DNA of 44,314 nt, from positions 1-44,314 of the forward strand of contig DWWQ01000015.1 in assembly GCA_019119615.1 (NCBI GenBank), given 5' to 3'. The stretch is from Candidatus Alistipes stercoravium (GTDB lineage Bacteria > Bacteroidota > Bacteroidia > Bacteroidales > Rikenellaceae). Made by a program: the position numbers and the translations under genes. A model generated the notes under the pieces. The model saw only the letters and a program-made list of their open reading frames with translations, had not been told where the DNA came from and made no database searches. This document shows positions 41,034-44,314 of the stretch, in pieces (position 1 is the first letter of the stretch; every line of letters starts with the position of its first letter).

Positions 41034-42233
41034 TTACTCTTTGCGAATACCCAGGCGTCCGATCCTGCGGCGGATCGCCGCGGCATTGAGCGCCGTGAGC
41101 AGCAGGGCCAGCACCAGGCCGCAGAGCATCGTAAGGGCCACGCCGGCAGGACTGTATCCCTCCTGCATCGTTTCGAGAAGCGGCAGATACCGCGCCCGGA
41201 TCACCCCGCCCAGCAGCAGGGCTCCGCACCACACGGCCAGATTCAGGCCGAGCGTCAGCGACACATACGGCAGGGCGATACGCCCCGGGCGGTAGCCCAG
41301 CAGCAGCAGGTTTTCGAGTTTGCGGCTCTCCTTCTGCAGCAGCAGGAAGATGCTCAACAGCAGCATATAGAAGGACATGACGCTGAAAACCAGCCCCACG
41401 GCCGCTACCGCAGAGGCAGCCAGACGTACGAAACGGGCGGCACGTCCGTCATCGGGCGCCTCACCCTCGGCCTCATAGCCCTTGCTCGCCAAGTATGCGG
41501 CCAGCCGCTCGTCGGCCGGGCCCTCCGTCTCGACAATCACGCGCAGCGGATCTTTTGCCCCGCTGCCGCTGCCGAAGCGTTCGTTCGACCAGCGGATGAA
41601 ACTCTCGGGCACGAGGATCGTATTGAGGCGGTTCGACAATCCGACGATCCGCCCGCGGAAATGTTCGCTGCGACCGGCTCCGGAGAGTTCCACGTCGAGC
41701 GTAACACGCCGGAACAGTCCTTCCGAGATTTGGGGAAGCCCCTGCGAACGCGCAAATCCGAAATTATAGAGGTTCAGATAGTTGCGCGGTATAATGATCG
41801 GAATTTCGCGTTGTGCCGGATCGAACCGCCACGCCTCGGTCTCCACATCAAGGAACCGGTCGGGCACCGACTCGAAGAACAGATAGGTCGAAAAGCCGAC
41901 GCCTCCGGCACTCACGGATCCCTTCACGCGGTAGTCGGCCGGCACGAAGGTTCCGACCTCCCGGACGAAGGGCTGCTTGCGCAGGTCGCGCAGCTCCTCC
42001 TCGCTGAATCCGCCGCCGCCCAGACCGAAGGTCTGCAGCGTCCCGACCCGCTTCGAAAGGACCAGGTAATCGCCGTGGACGAACGAATCGGGTGCCCGGA
42101 AGATCGGCATCACGTCACGGTAGGCCTGCAGCGCCGTCAGCACGACGGTCATGCCCACCACTCCGGCCAGGGCGAAGCCCACGGTCTGCGCCACGCTCAA
42201 ATGGCTGCGCAGAAGTTTCCAAAGCGGTTTCAT
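41034..42233 (-). CDS. ABC transporter permease, FtsX/MacB-like
   Basis: This is a 399-residue protein with the MacB/FtsX topology: an N-terminal helix (about 14-36, SVAQTVGFALAGVVGMTVVL), a large periplasmic domain of about 230 residues, then three C-terminal helices (LAASAVAAVGLVFSVMSFYM, YVSLTLGLNLAVWCGALLL, LTMLCGLVLALLLTALNA). RIRRRIGRLGI-type basic residues end it. Such permeases do not usually carry small molecules through the membrane but transmit force for lipoprotein release, export or cell division. The ATPase gene just before it overlaps by 4 bases. The substrate is unknown. Confidence 0.85.
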   Translation of the reverse strand: MKPLWKLLRSHLSVAQTVGFALAGVVGMTVVLTALQAYRDVMPIFRAPDSFVHGDYLVLSKRVGTLQTFGLGGGGFSEEELRDLRKQPFVREVGTFVPADYRVKGSVSAGGVGFSTYLFFESVPDRFLDVETEAWRFDPAQREIPIIIPRNYLNLYNFGFARSQGLPQISEGLFRRVTLDVELSGAGRSEHFRGRIVGLSNRLNTILVPESFIRWSNERFGSGSGAKDPLRVIVETEGPADERLAAYLASKGYEAEGEAPDDGRAARFVRLAASAVAAVGLVFSVMSFYMLLLSIFLLLQKESRKLENLLLLGYRPGRIALPYVSLTLGLNLAVWCGALLLGGVIRARYLPLLETMQEGYSPAGVALTMLCGLVLALLLTALNAAAIRRRIGRLGIRKE

Positions 42234-42880
42234 AGATGCAACAGATGATCGTAAGACATTTCGAGCCGGCTGCCTACCGACGTTACGAGAACGCCGGCGC
42301 CCTGGCGGCGCGCTTCATCGGTGAGCAGGCGGGCGAGGATACGCCCGTTGGCCGCATCGAGGTGGCTGACGGGTTCGTCAAGCAGCATGAAATCGAAAGG
42401 CTGGCACAAGGCCCGCACGAAGGCTACGCGCTGCTGCTGCCCGAAGGAGAGACGCCCCACGGGCGTCGTGCGCTTCTCCGCGAGGCCAGCCTCCTCGAGC
42501 AGCTCGCCGATCCGCTCCGCCGTCTGGAAATGTGTCAGGTCGTTTTTCAGGGCGATGTTCTCCTCGACCGTAAGCTCTTCGAAGAGCCGCAGGTCCTGAA
42601 ACAGCACGCTCAACGAGCGGCGCCGCACATCGCCCCACGCCGCACGCGAAAGGCTGCGGATATTGCACCCGTCGAAAAGCACGTCGCCCAAATAGTCGCT
42701 CCGCATGCCGTAAAGATAGCTGCACAGCGAGGTTTTGCCCGCTCCGGAGACCGCCTCCACCAGATAAAACGCCCCTTTATGAAATGCGGCATCATGCAGC
42801 CAGACGTCGGAATGCCGCACGGAGAGCGGATCGGCGGCAAAAGCTGCCGGCATCACCCCTTTCAACTCGATTGTCTCCAT
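42230..42880 (-). CDS. ABC transporter ATP-binding protein
   Basis: This 216-residue ATPase pairs with the FtsX-like permease through a 4-base ATGA overlap. Walker A is VEAVSGAGKTSLCSYLYG, the signature loop is RLSFGQQQRVAFVRALCQP (SFGQQ in place of the usual SGGQQ), and Walker B is FDFMLLDEPVSHLDA. The replacement of SGG by SFG is a modest deviation seen in some members. VLFQDLRLFEELTVEENIAL is the Q-loop region. The length and type fit the LolD/MacB/FtsE group. A hairpin terminator separates it from the upstream DUF4836 gene. Confidence 0.9.
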   Translation of the reverse strand: METIELKGVMPAAFAADPLSVRHSDVWLHDAAFHKGAFYLVEAVSGAGKTSLCSYLYGMRSDYLGDVLFDGCNIRSLSRAAWGDVRRRSLSVLFQDLRLFEELTVEENIALKNDLTHFQTAERIGELLEEAGLAEKRTTPVGRLSFGQQQRVAFVRALCQPFDFMLLDEPVSHLDAANGRILARLLTDEARRQGAGVLVTSVGSRLEMSYDHLLHL

Positions 42881-42887
42881 CCTGTCT

Positions 42888-42926
42888 CAAAATCGGGAGC
42901 GGCCCGCCCGCTCGGGCAGGCCGCTC
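42888..42926 (-). terminator. Terminator of the DUF4836 gene
   Basis: GAGCGGCC-C-GCCCG (42897-42910) pairs with CGGGC-A-GGCCGCTC (42913-42926), with one C-A mismatch and a tight loop. On the minus strand the stem is followed by CCGATTTTGAG, only 9 bp past the stop codon. Confidence 0.75.
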
Positions 42927-42935
42927 TTCGTGTTG

Positions 42936-44314
42936 TTATTCGTTGGCGGCTTCGGCCGGTAAAGCCGCTGCCACCATCCCGCTTACCGTCGTACAGATGG
43001 TCTCCAGCGCATTGCGTTCCTTGTCCTGCATATGCACGACCATTTCACCGCGGTCCTCGGCGCCCCACGCCTGCATGTCGGCAAAGAGCGACAGCACCTC
43101 CATCAGCGGCCGCAGCTGCGGGGACATGTTCGCATAAGTCTCGAGCAGTGTATTCAACTGTACGAAATCGAAGCACATCGCGGTAACATGCCCCTTGAAA
43201 AGGGATTCCTGTCCGGTCAGGGCATCGATCTTTGCCCCGTCGAGCGCCGATTTCACCTCGGCATCGCTCGTTGCGTAGAGCACCTTGTCCTTCACGCCGA
43301 AGAAGAGCGTAATACCCTTCATCGAAAAGCTGTAAGCCCCTTCACTGCTCTTTACGACCGGCATTCCCGGCAGGGCGGCCACCAGATTGTCCACCACGGC
43401 CGGATCGTTCACCTCGCAGAGCAGCGTCGCCTTCGGATAAGCCCCGCCGGGCAGCATACCCGCAAAGTTGATGGCCAGATCCCCTTCAATGGCATCGAAC
43501 ACCTGCTTGACCATCGGGTTTGCCAGCATCATGCCGTAACCGGGCATCTGCGAAAGGGTCGTATAGAATTCCGAGCCATTCAGACCGAATCCGACGGTCG
43601 CAACACTCTTTACAGGAAGGTATTTCAGAAGCGCGCCCCGCTGTTCACGGACATACGAATAGAATGCCTTCATCTGCTCCTCGGCCTCCTTCGAGGCGTA
43701 GAGCATCCGCCCCGTTGCGGCAATGCGTCCCTTCTCGAAATTCATCGAAGCGATCATACGGATCCCGGCCAGCGCGTCGGCCATGGGCAGCGGGCCGACC
43801 GCCAGCTGATTCTGGAACTGCATCAGATCCTTGTAGGAAAGATACACATCGACATCATTCTTCCCGGCGAAGAACTCCGATACGGTGGCATCACAATAAA
43901 GGCTCTCGGACGGTTTGGCGGCAAACCGCGCCTTCGCATAGGAGAGCAGCGCCTCGTAGGAATCCTGACCGAAGCAGCACATCACCGCCCCGGCATTGTA
44001 CGCGCACAGGCCCGTAACATTCTCTTTTTCACCGATCCGGACGACCGAGAGATCGCCCTCCTGCACGGTCTGAAAGTCGCTCCCGGCATTGATCCGATCA
44101 ATCAGGGCGGTGAACTTCGCCGCATCGCTGACGGGAAGCAGCACGCCGAACAGCGGGTTGAACGACTCCTCGGAAAGCGGAGCCAGGAAGAAATAGCCGG
44201 CCCGCTCGCCGTCGATTCCCAACTCTTCGGGATGCGTCAGCAGCGAAAGCACATACTCCTTCTCCTCGGCAGAGAGCGTTCCGGAGGCGTTCATCTGCTC
44301 GACAAGGCGCTGAT
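42936..44314 (-). CDS. DUF4836 family protein (partial, cut by window end)
   Basis: The reading frame stays open to the window edge on its 5' side, so the true start and any signal peptide lie beyond 44314. At least 459 residues are present. The pattern fits DUF4836, a Bacteroidota family of large secreted or lipoprotein proteins: HPEELGIDGERAGYFFLAPL, NPLFGVLLPVSDAAKFTALI, GFGLNGSEFYTTLSQMPGYG, INFAGMLPGGAYPKATLLCE and LFFGVKDKVLYATSDAEV. Similar motifs (about 90-110 residues apart) suggest repeated alpha-beta units. No catalytic site is seen. It ends at a terminator. Confidence 0.75.
   Translation of the reverse strand, partial: QRLVEQMNASGTLSAEEKEYVLSLLTHPEELGIDGERAGYFFLAPLSEESFNPLFGVLLPVSDAAKFTALIDRINAGSDFQTVQEGDLSVVRIGEKENVTGLCAYNAGAVMCCFGQDSYEALLSYAKARFAAKPSESLYCDATVSEFFAGKNDVDVYLSYKDLMQFQNQLAVGPLPMADALAGIRMIASMNFEKGRIAATGRMLYASKEAEEQMKAFYSYVREQRGALLKYLPVKSVATVGFGLNGSEFYTTLSQMPGYGMMLANPMVKQVFDAIEGDLAINFAGMLPGGAYPKATLLCEVNDPAVVDNLVAALPGMPVVKSSEGAYSFSMKGITLFFGVKDKVLYATSDAEVKSALDGAKIDALTGQESLFKGHVTAMCFDFVQLNTLLETYANMSPQLRPLMEVLSLFADMQAWGAEDRGEMVVHMQDKERNALETICTTVSGMVAAALPAEAANE

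Noticed and set aside
42230..42880. SFGQQ instead of SGGQQ in the ABC signature as a sign of a dead ATPase
   Set aside because: Walker A, Walker B and the Q-loop are intact and such changes occur in active members, so it was not raised as a finding.
1..44314. CRISPR arrays, insertion sequences, phage or plasmid genes
   Set aside because: No regular direct-repeat array, transposase, integrase or replication gene was seen on either strand.

Overview
The window looks like chromosome of an anaerobic gut Bacteroidota, most likely Alistipes or a close relative (inference). The DNA is GC-rich. Many genes are preceded by the Bacteroidota promoter signature (TTTG or TTG, 19-20 bp, TAnnTTTG) and by A-rich leaders rather than strong Shine-Dalgarno sites. 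The gene families also fit: frdCAB, DUF4252, DUF4153, DUF4465, DUF4836, PspC/DUF2807 operons and ECF sigma operons. There are no insertion sequences, phage genes, rRNA or CRISPR arrays. Most of it is ordinary metabolic chromosome with several interesting regulatory sites.

Layout. 1-3342: a TPR membrane lipoprotein regulator and a surface-type lipoprotein, with nested inverted repeats at the left edge. 3698-6341 (minus): tRNA-Leu(CAA) with its own promoter and terminator, uvrC and 5-formyl-THF cyclo-ligase. 6381-9915: fumarate reductase/succinate dehydrogenase frdC-A-B. 10083-12416 (minus): ECF sigma factor, small membrane protein (probable anti-sigma), outer-membrane barrel and DUF4252 protein. 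12527-13183 (minus): transaldolase-like fructose-6-phosphate aldolase. 13413-16677: envelope-stress type operon PspC, PspC, PadR, DUF2807 and a large PspC membrane protein.

16801-30556 is a sugar and amino-sugar block: pfkA, a PfkB-type kinase, a MarR regulator, a ROK sugar kinase plus manA behind a highly structured leader, then an operon of NahK-like kinase, CBM9-like protein, NagB/PIG-L fusion and canonical nagB. After this come a DUF4465 (BtuH-like) lipoprotein under a cobalamin riboswitch, divergent fabD, and a NagC-like ROK repressor with a GNAT enzyme. Together these genes can phosphorylate hexoses and HexNAc and feed them to fructose-6-phosphate and glycolysis.

30639-35181: galactokinase, then a glycerol-3-phosphate module of glycerophosphodiesterase (glpQ-like), DeoR/GlpR-type regulator and GlpT transporter. 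35191-44314 (minus): YgjP-type metallopeptidase, DUF4153 membrane protein, rlmB, ABC-F protein, rpe, an ABC transporter pair and a DUF4836 protein cut by the window end.

The points most worth following up are the multi-helix leader of the ROK kinase-manA operon (19461-19600), the NagB/PIG-L fusion whose NagB active site is altered beside an intact nagB, the cobalamin riboswitch on a lone DUF4465 gene, and the symmetric divergent promoter between that riboswitch and fabD.
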